64,000 nt of DNA from an uncultured Bacteroidales bacterium (GTDB taxonomy: Bacteria; Bacteroidota; Bacteroidia; Bacteroidales; Paludibacteraceae): NCBI GenBank assembly GCA_900317745.1, contig ONHW01000006.1, forward strand, positions 1-64,000. The letters run 5' to 3'. Shown here one piece after another: positions 26,101 to 34,215 of this stretch (positions are counted from its first letter, which is position 1; every line of letters starts with the position of its first letter). The notes beneath the pieces were generated by a model that had not been told where the DNA came from, made no database searches, and saw nothing but the letters and a program-made list of their open reading frames with translations. Position numbers and translations under genes: made by a program.

Positions 26101-29100
26101 ACAGTTATATCAAACCGCAACCGCTGGCTACATCCTTCGTGCGCGAGTTTGCATCGGATGCTGTTGTTCAGACTATTACTCCTGACTCTGTCACATGGCA
26201 GATACAAGGTACAGAACAGCACACCTACACCCTTGTTTATCCGACCGAGATCTCTGCTGAGGCTGTGTTGGCTATGATTAAGGTGAATGGTGAGCCTCTC
26301 GCCGACTTCTCACCTGCTGAGACCGAGTACAACTATGCAAGCAACGATCCTATCCGTATTGAGGTAGTCGCCCAACCCGGTCAAACGATCACCACATCCG
26401 TCAGCGTCGAGGCTATAACAGGTGCTGCAGGGCGTCACGCCGCACCGGCTAATGCCATGGGCTTGCGTTATACCTTGGATGTTAAGGCAGAGAACGGCAT
26501 TAACACGCTAACGTACGTAATCAATGTAGTGCCTAAGCTCTCCGACGATGCTACGCTGAAGATGATACGACTCAACGGCGCTGACCTTGAGGGCTTTGCC
26601 GCTGACCAGATGCGTTATGTCGTAACGCTGCCTGCAGAGAACCCCAAGCTGGCTGAACCTAAGTTGCCGGCTGTGATGTATGTGGCTAACCAGTATGCAC
26701 AGAATATTGCATTAGAGACCTATACCGACAATGATACAACGTACCATTACATCACTGTTACATCCGAGGATGGCGTCAACGAGAATGTATATGAACTGCT
26801 TCTCACCGCCGAGCCTTCACACAACGCACAGATCACCGCGCTGATGCTGGATGGCAAGATGCTGGACAACTTCTCACCCGACCGTACGTTCTACTCGGCT
26901 TCGGTTACCGATCTCGATGTGGAGGTCAGCTATAGTGCCGCCGACCGCTTCCTGACGATCGAGAAGATTCTCAATGGCAACGCGCTGACCCTGCACGTTG
27001 TAGCGCAAGATCAGGTTACGACCAACGATTATGTCGTTGAACTCTACACCCAACCGCTGTCAGCGGATGTATCTTTGGCAGATATTCTGCTCAATGGTCA
27101 GTCGTTCACCGACTACAACGCTGCTCTCACACCGTTCACGCCGATGAACAGCTATTACACCATTCCGCTCACCAGCACTCAGCCTCGTCCGGATGTGTCG
27201 GCTCAGCTCGGGCATGTCGGACAGTCAATGGAGATCGATGCTTCGCGTCAGGATACGGTGCTTATCACCGTTCATGCGGAGGATGGCGTGCATAGCAATA
27301 CCTACGTGCTCTTCTTCAAGGTCGATTATTCGTCCAGCACTGCACTATCTAAACTGGAGGTTGGCGACAGCCCGCTCACGCTTGTGCCCGGTCAGTTCAA
27401 CTACACCTATGCGCTGCCTGTGGGCGAGAAGCAACCGCGTGCCGTAACCTTCGAACTGGAGAACTACACGCAGCAGACTGCCGAGAACGAGAACACCGAG
27501 GGACTCCGCTGGTCGGTGGATGTGGTCGCTGAGGATGGCACGCGTGCTACCTATACGGTTACTTTCGTGCCTACACTGTCGCAGAACGCTGCCTTGAGTG
27601 ACATCACCGCCAACGAGGTATCACTCGAAGGATTCAGCCCGGATGTGTTCAGTTATGTCATCACCTTGCCGCAAGGTGAACGCCGACTGCCGTCAATCAA
27701 GTTCTACGAGGGCGACGATTGGCAGCAACCGCAGCAGATCGACACGATTGCTACAACGCTGCGTACCACCTACAAATGCACCGTGCTGGCTGAGGATAGT
27801 ATCCACCGTGCTGTGTATAGCGTGGAGATCAATATCCTGCCGTCGGATGTCGACACCTTGGCTGCCATCAATGTCAAAGGCCTGCTGTTGGACGGCTTCG
27901 ACCCGTACCGCGCAACGTACTCCTACGTGCTGCCGAAGGGTACTACCGAACTGCCGCTCGTTGAGTTTGAGCCGGGTGATCCCTACCAGACTATCGACAG
28001 CGTCAGCACAGGATTGAATGGTACGATGTCTATCATCGTTACTGCCGAGAATGGCAACCAGCGTCGTTATGCTATCAACTTCAGTGTCGAGCGTGAAAAC
28101 AACACTACCCTCCAGACTGTCAACATTGGCGGTACACCGCTCGAGGACTTTGATCCCGAGACACCGGATTATACCATCACCCTGCCGCACGGCACAACGG
28201 CTGTGCCCGTGGTTACCTTCACCAAGGCTGACCCCAAGCAGGAGGTTGTTATCAGCGTTGCCGATAATGTGGTTACCATCACCGTTACGGCGGAGAACGG
28301 CGAGCAGCGCACCTATACGCTCACGTTCATCGAGGCTAAATCGTCCGAGGCACACCTCTCGTCTATCACCGTTGGCGACGAACTGCTGGCAGGCTTCGAC
28401 CCGAATACGTTTGAATACACCATCACCCTGCCGTATGGCACAACCGAGCTGCCTCAGGTATCGGCTACGCTCGCTGACTCGACGGCTACGATGGAGATTG
28501 CTGTCAGCGGACAAGCTGTCACCATCAGCACACTGTCGGCGGATAACAGCAAGCCTTACGATTATGTCGTAATCTTCGTCATCGAGGGCTGCCCTGTCAA
28601 TTACCTCACCGACCTGCAGGTTAGCGGTGTTACGATCGATGGCTTCCACCAGGATTCTACATTCTACACCCTTGCTTATCCTGTTGGTTCTGATTCGACT
28701 GCGTTTGTTCACGCCGATGCCGTAACCTATGTTGCCGGCGATACGACCGAAACGATCACCGTCAGCGAGGAGCACAGCACAATTTATGTCACTGTTAAGG
28801 CGCAGAACGGCGATGTGCGCGTCTATGCAATCAATCAGGTCATCAGCCTGAGCGACAACAGCCTGCTGTCCGACATCACGCTGAACGGTGTATCGCTGGC
28901 TAACTTCAATGATTCGACCTACGAGTACGAGTATCTGTTATTGGAGGGCGAGACACTGCCGATGGTTGAGGCTGTGGCACAAGACTCGTTGGCTGAGGTA
29001 TCAGTAACGCCGGGTGCTGTAGGCGAGGCTACGCTAATCTATTGTACGGCTCAGGATGGTACGGAAACAATCTACAAAGTGCTGTTCCGTGTATCTTCGA

Positions 29101-29423
29101 TCAACACTGCTGTTGAGGCGCGCTCTACCGATGTGCTCTTCAAGCAGATTGGCGGCACCGATCAGTTCGCGGCATATTCGATACGAAACAATACCTCGAT
29201 AGCGATCTTCGACCAATACGGACATTTGATGTTCGATCAGGTGCTGCCGGTTTGCAACCCGAATGATGTGACTATTGCTGCCGACCCGAACGGTCGTGAG
29301 ATAGTAACCGATGCACATGGCGATGGCGCTTTCTTCACCATCCCGGCACACGGTCAAGTGTTCTTCTACATGTTCTATAGCAACAATCAGCGCATCTGCT
29401 CGGGCAAGTTCATGGTACAATAG
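20139..29423 (+). CDS. Giant secreted protein (3094 aa) with two PCMD-like domains and 30 cadherin-like repeats
   Basis: Predicted surface or secreted protein. Residues 1-24 are a signal peptide (hydrophobic FLTMAVLVMSTLSLNAQ). Residues about 25-270 begin LPDPGFEDWS and resemble the putative carbohydrate-binding PCMD family. Fifteen repeats of about 75-85 aa follow, of the cadherin-like beta-sandwich type: LxxIxVNGxxLxGFxPxxxxY, LPxGTTxLPxVT, then ITVTAEDGxxxTYTITF. A second PCMD-like domain starts near residue 1530 (IPNHDFTEWTSNSKPTGWH) and ends in MYVDWVKFVYNS near 1725. Fifteen more repeats follow, then a C-terminal region of about 100 aa (IAIFDQYGHLMFDQ, ending RICSGKFMVQ) that may be the secretion signal. 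The two halves are about 1500 and 1455 aa. Transcription is independent: promoter upstream, terminator downstream. Polysaccharide binding is inferred from the PCMD likeness and the neighbouring capsule locus, not shown. Confidence 0.82.
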   Translation: MKQFFTRFLTMAVLVMSTLSLNAQQLPDPGFEDWSGAKFDGNIQPKSWHASNVSQVGQSYNFITRETGRSGYAAKVANTFCGLGSIGQTSPGYLTLGSPWQYLPSITQLSSATGGTDGGISFTYRPDSMYVWVKRTGSKVGSEHYSVLFYSWSGTSKGTSYKANTANSCTSTSHTDEESDIRQAMDANTCGTPTKANQVAEGFFFEKKEHSSWTQIKLPIYYFNDDAPTKCNVIFSSSGYPNFRNSDNINDGNAIYVDDVELIYSSKIQQLYIGGKVWNGFDPNSSEEQTYSVGHTTEVPEIYAVRGAGTLTNIAGTKVSCPGRKLSGSEITINYGKVDGAPTVITVKSGDGKSTTTYKIKMVQAASENATLASILVNGEAISGFNPQLGQYDVSLPYGTTAAPVVSVVQAEDKQTVAITQATSPTGKATIVVTAADGKTKKTYTLNFSIAQLADNTLAGIKVNGEEIADFTPSLTSYRVELPLGTTTMPKVEAVSKYPAGAQTITYEAPDKIDGGTYKISVTTPGNAIAKVYRLTFAITASTNSKLKDLQMEGQDLGFSPNKTTYYVTLPMGTTVLPKITYVKGDAYQTVEVTEGGVDGTTTILVTAASGAQTTYRIICSTEKSEASHLNMIYVGGVALEDFNPNTTTYTYQLTPGTTELPEITWEKGDEYETVTINYGGLNGTTRITVVAGNGNTTIYKITFSLELAADVTLDAIYVDGKLVEGFSKDVYTYQIVLPKGTDELPAVTWDKHDETQTVTPRYGGVNGDTKITVRAQSGATAVYTLQFRVYKESVNHLNMIYLDGELLSGFDKDTLNYIDSLPVGVSKIPAITWDLGAASATARLVNQGNQRMIRVTAEDGSVREYVILFIISKSESAFPKMIYVDGQPLPGFDPKELEYTYMFEGDKAPEITVEKDGNQQVTILTPVRDGVTTIIVSPEGGGEGNTYIINLMLKPKAAVQLNAILLDGKLLEGYQPDQLDYAVDYSGAMPVASYLAEDDQTVNILTEGETVRFVVSADGEQAIYTVRFNRILSSDTRLAAILLNGEAMANFAPAVYAYPITLPAGSQVPEIGYTLGNEAQVVTLGQTGDKTFAITVYAENGDSTAVYTLDFTIEPFTSTELQALSIDGEPVALEEGVYTYNRNIDAGAELPALDVTPAGGQTILTVNTSDTQQQIIVKSEDGNTATYTINYTPVYSSEAKLDSIILDGTPLEGFAPNTYNYTHTLAWRSTVVPVIRPVGATPHQTIEIHYGAVNSQTHIHVIAADKVSTADYYIDFPVQKSSNVALQLVVFEDADFDFDPETTDYIVNLPYQTKAVPTIFYTAAEPEQSIRYISAPISGTTQLIVTAENGDQRTYNFNFNVPASDKPNVLAALYITTNKQADTKREVAEDETDITINLPYGTTEFNIGYDKSYDEQAVIVQPGGIFAPTIITVKANRGDEEDKVYTITPNIETQNPAVLSSITVNGSALTGFDKNRFSYVINVAAQPTVVAKDGDGEIVIPTEHSSKHWQASVTKDGYTNTYDIWYYYNADVIPNHDFTEWTSNSKPTGWHVLADFASSYTYTFFTFTPGEEVSKNGTSVAYLHTQYNAAPLAGYIPGYVTLGNITYNYGRWGSSAFGVTGGITFRNTPDVLSVNYRNAKVNNNSRILYTLTGSGGTKTITHTDSKTSSSFATTNISLSDANETVGIPTMMNIVLNSFDSESGKNGTVGGEAEMYVDWVKFVYNSTLSKVKVNGADATLSNKTFSYTLPSSETIGVPQLSFVGQVSDQAQKVVWDTTDPKALTRTATVTNYAEDGTFTSYQVVVKRPASTIATLSDLKVNGVTVTGWSADVTDYEIPVGFGQKRLYDVQAIQGSNLQTIAVSQTDETVTIIVTPESGEAKTYTVTFVEQKSNDVTLAGIAAAGVEYDPAIKTYALTQAEMPNIKFVKKSDGQTVTLDNGVLYIVAEDGVTKDTITITNTPPAVPTSGKLFDLALDDYTIEDFDASTYSYIKPQPLATSFVREFASDAVVQTITPDSVTWQIQGTEQHTYTLVYPTEISAEAVLAMIKVNGEPLADFSPAETEYNYASNDPIRIEVVAQPGQTITTSVSVEAITGAAGRHAAPANAMGLRYTLDVKAENGINTLTYVINVVPKLSDDATLKMIRLNGADLEGFAADQMRYVVTLPAENPKLAEPKLPAVMYVANQYAQNIALETYTDNDTTYHYITVTSEDGVNENVYELLLTAEPSHNAQITALMLDGKMLDNFSPDRTFYSASVTDLDVEVSYSAADRFLTIEKILNGNALTLHVVAQDQVTTNDYVVELYTQPLSADVSLADILLNGQSFTDYNAALTPFTPMNSYYTIPLTSTQPRPDVSAQLGHVGQSMEIDASRQDTVLITVHAEDGVHSNTYVLFFKVDYSSSTALSKLEVGDSPLTLVPGQFNYTYALPVGEKQPRAVTFELENYTQQTAENENTEGLRWSVDVVAEDGTRATYTVTFVPTLSQNAALSDITANEVSLEGFSPDVFSYVITLPQGERRLPSIKFYEGDDWQQPQQIDTIATTLRTTYKCTVLAEDSIHRAVYSVEINILPSDVDTLAAINVKGLLLDGFDPYRATYSYVLPKGTTELPLVEFEPGDPYQTIDSVSTGLNGTMSIIVTAENGNQRRYAINFSVERENNTTLQTVNIGGTPLEDFDPETPDYTITLPHGTTAVPVVTFTKADPKQEVVISVADNVVTITVTAENGEQRTYTLTFIEAKSSEAHLSSITVGDELLAGFDPNTFEYTITLPYGTTELPQVSATLADSTATMEIAVSGQAVTISTLSADNSKPYDYVVIFVIEGCPVNYLTDLQVSGVTIDGFHQDSTFYTLAYPVGSDSTAFVHADAVTYVAGDTTETITVSEEHSTIYVTVKAQNGDVRVYAINQVISLSDNSLLSDITLNGVSLANFNDSTYEYEYLLLEGETLPMVEAVAQDSLAEVSVTPGAVGEATLIYCTAQDGTETIYKVLFRVSSINTAVEARSTDVLFKQIGGTDQFAAYSIRNNTSIAIFDQYGHLMFDQVLPVCNPNDVTIAADPNGREIVTDAHGDGAFFTIPAHGQVFFYMFYSNNQRICSGKFMVQ

Positions 29424-29443
29424 TTGCGTGTAAGGCTTAAGAG

Positions 29444-29484
29444 ACAAAGCGGTGCGTCCTATTGAGGCGTACCGCTTTGTTGTT
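29444..29484 (+). terminator. Intrinsic terminator after giant gene 2
   Basis: Stem ACAAAGCGGT (29444-29453) pairs perfectly with ACCGCTTTGT (29471-29480). Inner bases GCG/CGT extend it with wobble pairing, and TGTT follows. From here to the promoter at 29644 I see only AT-rich sequence without a recognisable feature. Confidence 0.75.
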
Positions 29485-29643
29485 AACTATTGTACTGAAT
29501 AATTCACAGTACGATGGTGGGCGCGCAAGTGTTAGACGTGATACAAGTCATTTGAGTAATTTGACATTTATGCCTGTGATTTGCTTTTTTATGTGCATAA
29601 ATTGTGGATAAAAAAGAAAAAATGACTTTTTTTTCACAAAATA

Positions 29644-29675
29644 TTTGCATTTTCAAAAAAAAAGTTGTAATTTTG
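29644..29675 (+). promoter_or_regulatory. Bacteroidota-type promoter for the ompA-wza-wzc-wcaJ operon
   Basis: TTTG at 29644-29647, a 20-base spacer that includes an A9 run, and TAATTTTG at 29668-29675 match the consensus exactly. A start near 29682 gives a leader of about 50 bases to the ATG at 29731. Confidence 0.75.
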
Positions 29676-29730
29676 TAGCCTTTGAAATAATAAAAATTTA
29701 TACATGCAGAAATTTTACTATAATCCTAAT

Positions 29731-30963
29731 ATGAAAAAATGTATTTTTGCGCTGTGCGCATTGGTTGTATGTGCCTTGCCTGTTTTTGCTCAAGAGGCAC
29801 CTTCGATGGATGAGAATCCGGATTCAATCAGAGTGTCGTATGTTCCTAATCGTTTCGGTGACAACTGGGAGTTGTCGATAAGTGGCGGTATCTCTGTTTT
29901 ATTCAATGGAATGGGACATAATGATGGAACGACATCCGCTCCGGGAACACCTTCTAGTGGTTATAAAACCTATGATGCCATTGGTGGAGTAGGCGAAATA
30001 GCTGCTACCAAGTGGTTTAACCCGTATATAGCCGGTCGTATTGGCTGGATGACTGGTTATCTGCCTTACGCAGAAGCGGATAATAGTCAATCCAAGATTG
30101 CCAAATGGCATAATTATGCGCACATTGACATGTTGTGGGACTGGACAACGCAATTTGGCGGCTATAATCCTAACCGCATATATGATGCTGTACCCTATGT
30201 GCATGTGGGTGTCGTGGGTAATCCCGGTTATAATGTAATGATGGGCGGTGGTGCCGGTTTCTTGAGCAGATTCCACTTGAATGACAGTTGGCTTATCAAT
30301 CTGGATTTGCGTGCTACAGCAACAACATCGCGTAAGTTTGGCTTGCCATCAGGTATAGCTATTGATGTCAACGCCTTGGTGGGCGTAAGCTATCGCTTCA
30401 AGGAGCGTAGCTGGAAGAAGAAGGTATATAACCCCTACGGTCCTGAGGTTCGCAGATTGAATGATGAGAACGGCAATCTGCGCACGATGTTGGATCAAGC
30501 ATTGAGCGAGAATCAAACGCTTGCAGATGATCTGAAGAAGGCGCAAGCCCGCGCTGCCAAGCATGACACAACGCGTGTTACAGATCAGGTTCCCGGCGAA
30601 GGAAATGGCGCATATCAAGACGTCCCGGACACGATTCTGCTGACCGTATATTATCCCATATCGTCAACGCAGTTGTCGGCTTACGAGCAGGCGCATCTGG
30701 CTTCGCATATGAAGTTGTTGCGTGCTCTTGACCCGGGGCGCAAGCACCGCTATATAGTGATTGGTTCTGCAGATGCCGGTACCGGCTCGCGCGAAACCAA
30801 CGAGCGTCTCGCTTCCAAACGCGCTGATTCCATCAAGCGTGCACTTGTTGAGCAAGGCATTACAGCAGATATGATTGATATCCAGACACAGATCGTTGAG
30901 AGTGGTGATCCGAGGCTGATGCGTGCTTCGCATGTGATAATCTATCCCTTGCTTAAGAAGTGA
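29731..30963 (+). CDS. OmpA family outer membrane protein
   Basis: Predicted 410-aa outer membrane beta-barrel with a peptidoglycan-binding OmpA C-domain. The ATG at 29731 is chosen over 29704 because it begins a clean signal peptide, MKKCIFALCALVVCALPVFA, cut before QEAP. Residues about 40-230 alternate in barrel style (NWELSISGGISVLFNG, YIAGRIGWMTGYLP, WLINLDLRATATT). A short coiled-coil-like linker near residues 240-280 (LNDENGNLRTMLDQALSENQ) leads to the OmpA domain, with GSADAGTGSRETNERLASKR as its signature. It is the first gene of the polysaccharide export operon and overlaps the next start by one base, so a role in anchoring the export machinery is plausible but inferred. Confidence 0.88.
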   Translation: MKKCIFALCALVVCALPVFAQEAPSMDENPDSIRVSYVPNRFGDNWELSISGGISVLFNGMGHNDGTTSAPGTPSSGYKTYDAIGGVGEIAATKWFNPYIAGRIGWMTGYLPYAEADNSQSKIAKWHNYAHIDMLWDWTTQFGGYNPNRIYDAVPYVHVGVVGNPGYNVMMGGGAGFLSRFHLNDSWLINLDLRATATTSRKFGLPSGIAIDVNALVGVSYRFKERSWKKKVYNPYGPEVRRLNDENGNLRTMLDQALSENQTLADDLKKAQARAAKHDTTRVTDQVPGEGNGAYQDVPDTILLTVYYPISSTQLSAYEQAHLASHMKLLRALDPGRKHRYIVIGSADAGTGSRETNERLASKRADSIKRALVEQGITADMIDIQTQIVESGDPRLMRASHVIIYPLLKK

Positions 30964-31796
30964 TGCCGGGTATGAAGAAGAGCCTGAATGTCATACTGCT
31001 TGCTTGTGTGCTGCTAAGTACTTCGTGTGTTTCGCAGCGCAAGTTGTCGTACTTGCGCGATGTGACAGAGGCATCAGCCGATTCAATCAATCAAACTTTT
31101 ACCTCACAAAAGGAGAATCATATAGCCAAAGGCGATTTACTCTCCATCTTTGTGAATGCGTTGGATATACAAGCGGTGCAGGCTTTCAACTTGCCGGTGG
31201 CGAATGTGCAGAACTTAGGTGCTCGTCAGGTGTCTGCGGCTGTGGGTGGCGGCTCGCTGCAAGGATATTGGGTCGATCCTGAAGGTAACATTGATTTCCC
31301 TGTCTTAGGAACGCTGCACGTGGAAGGAATGACCACTACTATGCTCAAGGATACCCTGACGCAACTTATCTCGCGCTCTGTAAAAGACCCGATTATTAAT
31401 ATCAACTTCATGAATTTCTTTGTGACGGTACTGGGCGAAGTTAAGAACCCCGGGCGTCACGCTGTCAATTCCCAGGGAATGACTATATTTGAAGCACTTG
31501 GCCTGGCGGGAGATTTGACCATATACGGCAAACGTAATAATGTGTTGGTTTCGCGCGAGGTAGATGGCAAGATGGAGTTCGCGCGATTGAATCTGAACGA
31601 TGAAGCAATTTTTGCGTCACCATACTATCATGTTCGTCAGAACGATGTGATATATGTGGAGCCTAATAATGCGCGTGCCATCTCATCACAAAACATTCCA
31701 TTGTATTTGTCAATGGTTACAACATTAGGATCGATGGCTACATTAATAGTTTCCTTATATTCAAATGCGCTTACGATAAAGGAATTGAAGAAATAA
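30963..31796 (+). CDS. wza: Polysaccharide export lipoprotein, Wza-like (Poly_export/SLBB)
   Basis: Outer membrane lipoprotein of 277 aa expected to form the polysaccharide export channel with the Wzc-like protein. The chosen ATG at 30963 overlaps the preceding TGA (TGATG), which suggests translational coupling; the ATG at 30972 is an alternative and starts the signal MKKSLNVILLACVLLSTSC directly. The Poly_export domain covers about residues 40-150 (KGDLLSIFVNALD, GYWVDPEGNIDFPVLGTLHV), followed by an SLBB domain (VTVLGEVKNPGRHAV, FEALGLAGDLTIYGKRNNV). A hydrophobic C-terminal segment (LYLSMVTTLGSMATLIVSLY) is typical of Bacteroidota members. Confidence 0.9.
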   Translation: MPGMKKSLNVILLACVLLSTSCVSQRKLSYLRDVTEASADSINQTFTSQKENHIAKGDLLSIFVNALDIQAVQAFNLPVANVQNLGARQVSAAVGGGSLQGYWVDPEGNIDFPVLGTLHVEGMTTTMLKDTLTQLISRSVKDPIININFMNFFVTVLGEVKNPGRHAVNSQGMTIFEALGLAGDLTIYGKRNNVLVSREVDGKMEFARLNLNDEAIFASPYYHVRQNDVIYVEPNNARAISSQNIPLYLSMVTTLGSMATLIVSLYSNALTIKELKK

Positions 31797-31824
31797 CGAG
31801 AGACATTAAACACAAAATCTATTT

Positions 31825-34209
31825 ATGGCTCAACAACAGAAGCAGCAAGATATTCAGGAGTTTGATTTTATCAAACTATTTTTCCATTGTCTCCATTATT
31901 GGTATTGGTTCTTGCTCTGTGGCGCGATAAGTGCAGGAGTTGCTACGTTGTATATTCAAAGCAAAACAAGAGTATTTACGACCTCTACGACCATTATGCT
32001 TCGAACAGACAACAATATGTCCCGCTCATCTTTGCAGACAGATATGCTAGAGATGATGGGTTATCAGACTAGTAAAATTGTTGAGGATGAAATGGTAATT
32101 CTTCAATCTCGAACCATCATGGAACAAGCGGTTCGCGCGTTGAATTTACAAACGGAGTATAGAAAGAAAGTGGGATTACGCTGGGAGGGACAATATCCTA
32201 ATCCGGATGTGTTGCTGACGTTTGAGCCTGGCGTGTTGGATACGTTAAAAGGGCTTTCGATAGAGTTGGAGCGAAAAGAACATGAATATGTGGTTACGCT
32301 GAACTATCGTGGTGTTGAATCCATACTTCATGTTAATGATCTTCAGTCGCCGATTCCAACCTCAGCCGGCTTATTAACATTCTCTGAAGTGCGTGTGCTA
32401 CAGGTTGGAGATAAGATACGCATAACCACGATGCCTGTATTTGGACGTGCAAATGCTTTGCTGGGACAATTAAGTTGCCGCCCTGTGAGAAGTAAAGGCG
32501 AAAGTAATGTTATCGTAGTCTCCATGCAAAGCGATATGCCATCTCGAGCTAAAGATGTGGTGATGAAGGTGGTAGAACTCTATAATTTAGACGCAGTTGT
32601 TGATAAAAATATTATGGCAACTAATACAGCGAACTTTATCAATGAGCGTTTGCAGATTGTAGAACAAGAATTGGGGGAAGTTGAGACGGCCGTGGAGTCC
32701 TATATGAAGGAAAACGGACTAACGGATATCAGCCAAGAGTTGCACATTGCATTAACCAATCAGACATCCTATCAACGAGAATTAGCAGATGTAGAAACGC
32801 AGATAAACTTGCTGAAATTCTTAGAAGACTATATCAAAGAGCCTGCAAATGAAAATTCCTTAATCCCTTCTAATCTTGGCATAAAAGATGCCGGACTGCA
32901 AAAATTGATGAGCGATTATAATGGTTTGCTGTTACAGCAGATGCGTATGTCACGTAGCGCGACAGAAATTAATCCGGCTTACATGCAGTCAAAAGAAGAG
33001 TCAGCAACGCTTCGTCAAGCCATCTTGTCCTCAATCGCTAATATTAGTAAAGGACTGATGATTCAAAAATCTGATTTGGCTAAGAAAGACCGTGAATTCG
33101 CATCGCAATTATATAAAACTCCTGAAAAAGAGCGTAAGTATGTGGAGATTAAGCGCCAACAAGAGATAAAGGAGAAGTTATACATATATCTCTATCAGAA
33201 ACGCGAGGAAAACGCATTAACCTTAGCATCTACAGTTATGCCGGCTAAGGTGATAGATTCCCCAATAACAACAGGACCTATATCGCCGCGAACAAAGCGA
33301 ATATGGATGATTGTTCTAGCAATAGGTATTGGCCTTCCGCTGATAATAATCTTTTTGATTGATTATTTGAATGACGAAGTGAAGGATCTGCGAGAATTCC
33401 AGTCTGTTGTAAAAGCCCCATTCCTCGGGCATGTACTATATTTGCCTTCAGATAAAGTTGTAGCAGTTGAGAATCACAACAACTCAGCGCAGGCGGAATT
33501 GTTCCGGACTATACGAACCAATCTTCGTTTTATGCTTCCCGACAAAAAGTCGCCTGTACTACTGGTGACTTCGGCGTTGAATGGTGAAGGTAAATCGTAT
33601 GTGGCCATCAATATAGCAGCCTCGTTAGCACTATTGAAGAAGAAAGTTATACTTGTAGGTATGGATATCCGTAAGCCGACTTTGTCGCAATACCTCCATA
33701 TTGACTTCAAGGGGCATCTCACCTCCTTCCTGCTTGATTCCACTATGCCGTTGGATGATATGATTATCCCGTCCGGTGCGGTGGATAACCTGGATGTGAT
33801 GCCTTCCGGTGCTATACCTCCCAACCCTGGCGAGTTGATTCAATCGGCTAATGTGGAGCTGTTGTTCAATGCCTTGCGGGAACGCTACGACTATATCGTG
33901 GTGGATACGGCACCGTTGTATCTGGTGTCGGATACATTCCATTTGGATAAATATGCCGATATGACGATATTTGTAACACGAGCCAACTACATCTCGCGAG
34001 AGATGTTACCATATATTCAGGATATTTATGCCAATCAAAAGATGCACAACATGGCATGCATACTGAACGCCTCCACCGGCGGCAAACGTGGCTATGGTTA
34101 TGGTCGCTATGGTTATGGCCGTTACGGTTATGGTCGTTATGGCTATGGCCACTATGGATATGGAGGCTATGGCTATGGTTATTATGGTGAAAAACAGAAA
34201 GACTCTTAA
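31825..34209 (+). CDS. wzc: Wzc-like polysaccharide co-polymerase and tyrosine autokinase (BY-kinase)
   Basis: Inner membrane protein of 794 aa that controls chain length and export through autophosphorylation on tyrosine. N-terminal Wzz domain with a membrane segment near residues 28-50 (YWFLLCGAISAGVATLYI), a long coiled-coil periplasmic part (about 270-460), a second membrane segment near 490-515 (IWMIVLAIGIGLPLIIIFLI), then the cytoplasmic kinase. Walker A is NGEGKS (about 586-591), Walker A' is MDIRKP (about 613) and Walker B is YIVVDTAP (about 690-697). The first Walker A glycine of the usual PGEGKS context is preceded by Asn instead of Pro. The C-terminus carries a Gly/Tyr tail with 14 tyrosines made of GRYGY units, the expected autophosphorylation cluster. 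Confidence 0.93.
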   Translation: MAQQQKQQDIQEFDFIKLFFHCLHYWYWFLLCGAISAGVATLYIQSKTRVFTTSTTIMLRTDNNMSRSSLQTDMLEMMGYQTSKIVEDEMVILQSRTIMEQAVRALNLQTEYRKKVGLRWEGQYPNPDVLLTFEPGVLDTLKGLSIELERKEHEYVVTLNYRGVESILHVNDLQSPIPTSAGLLTFSEVRVLQVGDKIRITTMPVFGRANALLGQLSCRPVRSKGESNVIVVSMQSDMPSRAKDVVMKVVELYNLDAVVDKNIMATNTANFINERLQIVEQELGEVETAVESYMKENGLTDISQELHIALTNQTSYQRELADVETQINLLKFLEDYIKEPANENSLIPSNLGIKDAGLQKLMSDYNGLLLQQMRMSRSATEINPAYMQSKEESATLRQAILSSIANISKGLMIQKSDLAKKDREFASQLYKTPEKERKYVEIKRQQEIKEKLYIYLYQKREENALTLASTVMPAKVIDSPITTGPISPRTKRIWMIVLAIGIGLPLIIIFLIDYLNDEVKDLREFQSVVKAPFLGHVLYLPSDKVVAVENHNNSAQAELFRTIRTNLRFMLPDKKSPVLLVTSALNGEGKSYVAINIAASLALLKKKVILVGMDIRKPTLSQYLHIDFKGHLTSFLLDSTMPLDDMIIPSGAVDNLDVMPSGAIPPNPGELIQSANVELLFNALRERYDYIVVDTAPLYLVSDTFHLDKYADMTIFVTRANYISREMLPYIQDIYANQKMHNMACILNASTGGKRGYGYGRYGYGRYGYGRYGYGHYGYGGYGYGYYGEKQKDS
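34090..34190 (+). repeat. 15-bp tandem units coding the tyrosine-rich tail of Wzc
   Basis: Units of 15 bp coding G-R-Y-G-Y recur about four times with His or Gly replacing Arg in the last ones, ending GYGYYGEKQKDS. Variation is mostly at third codon positions, so the amino-acid pattern is kept while the DNA diverges. Confidence 0.75.
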
Positions 34210-34215
34210 TTACTA

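Noticed and set aside
27693-28775. Minus-strand frame of 360 codons inside giant gene 2
   Set aside because: It is a shadow of the cadherin-like repeats and has no start context or motif.
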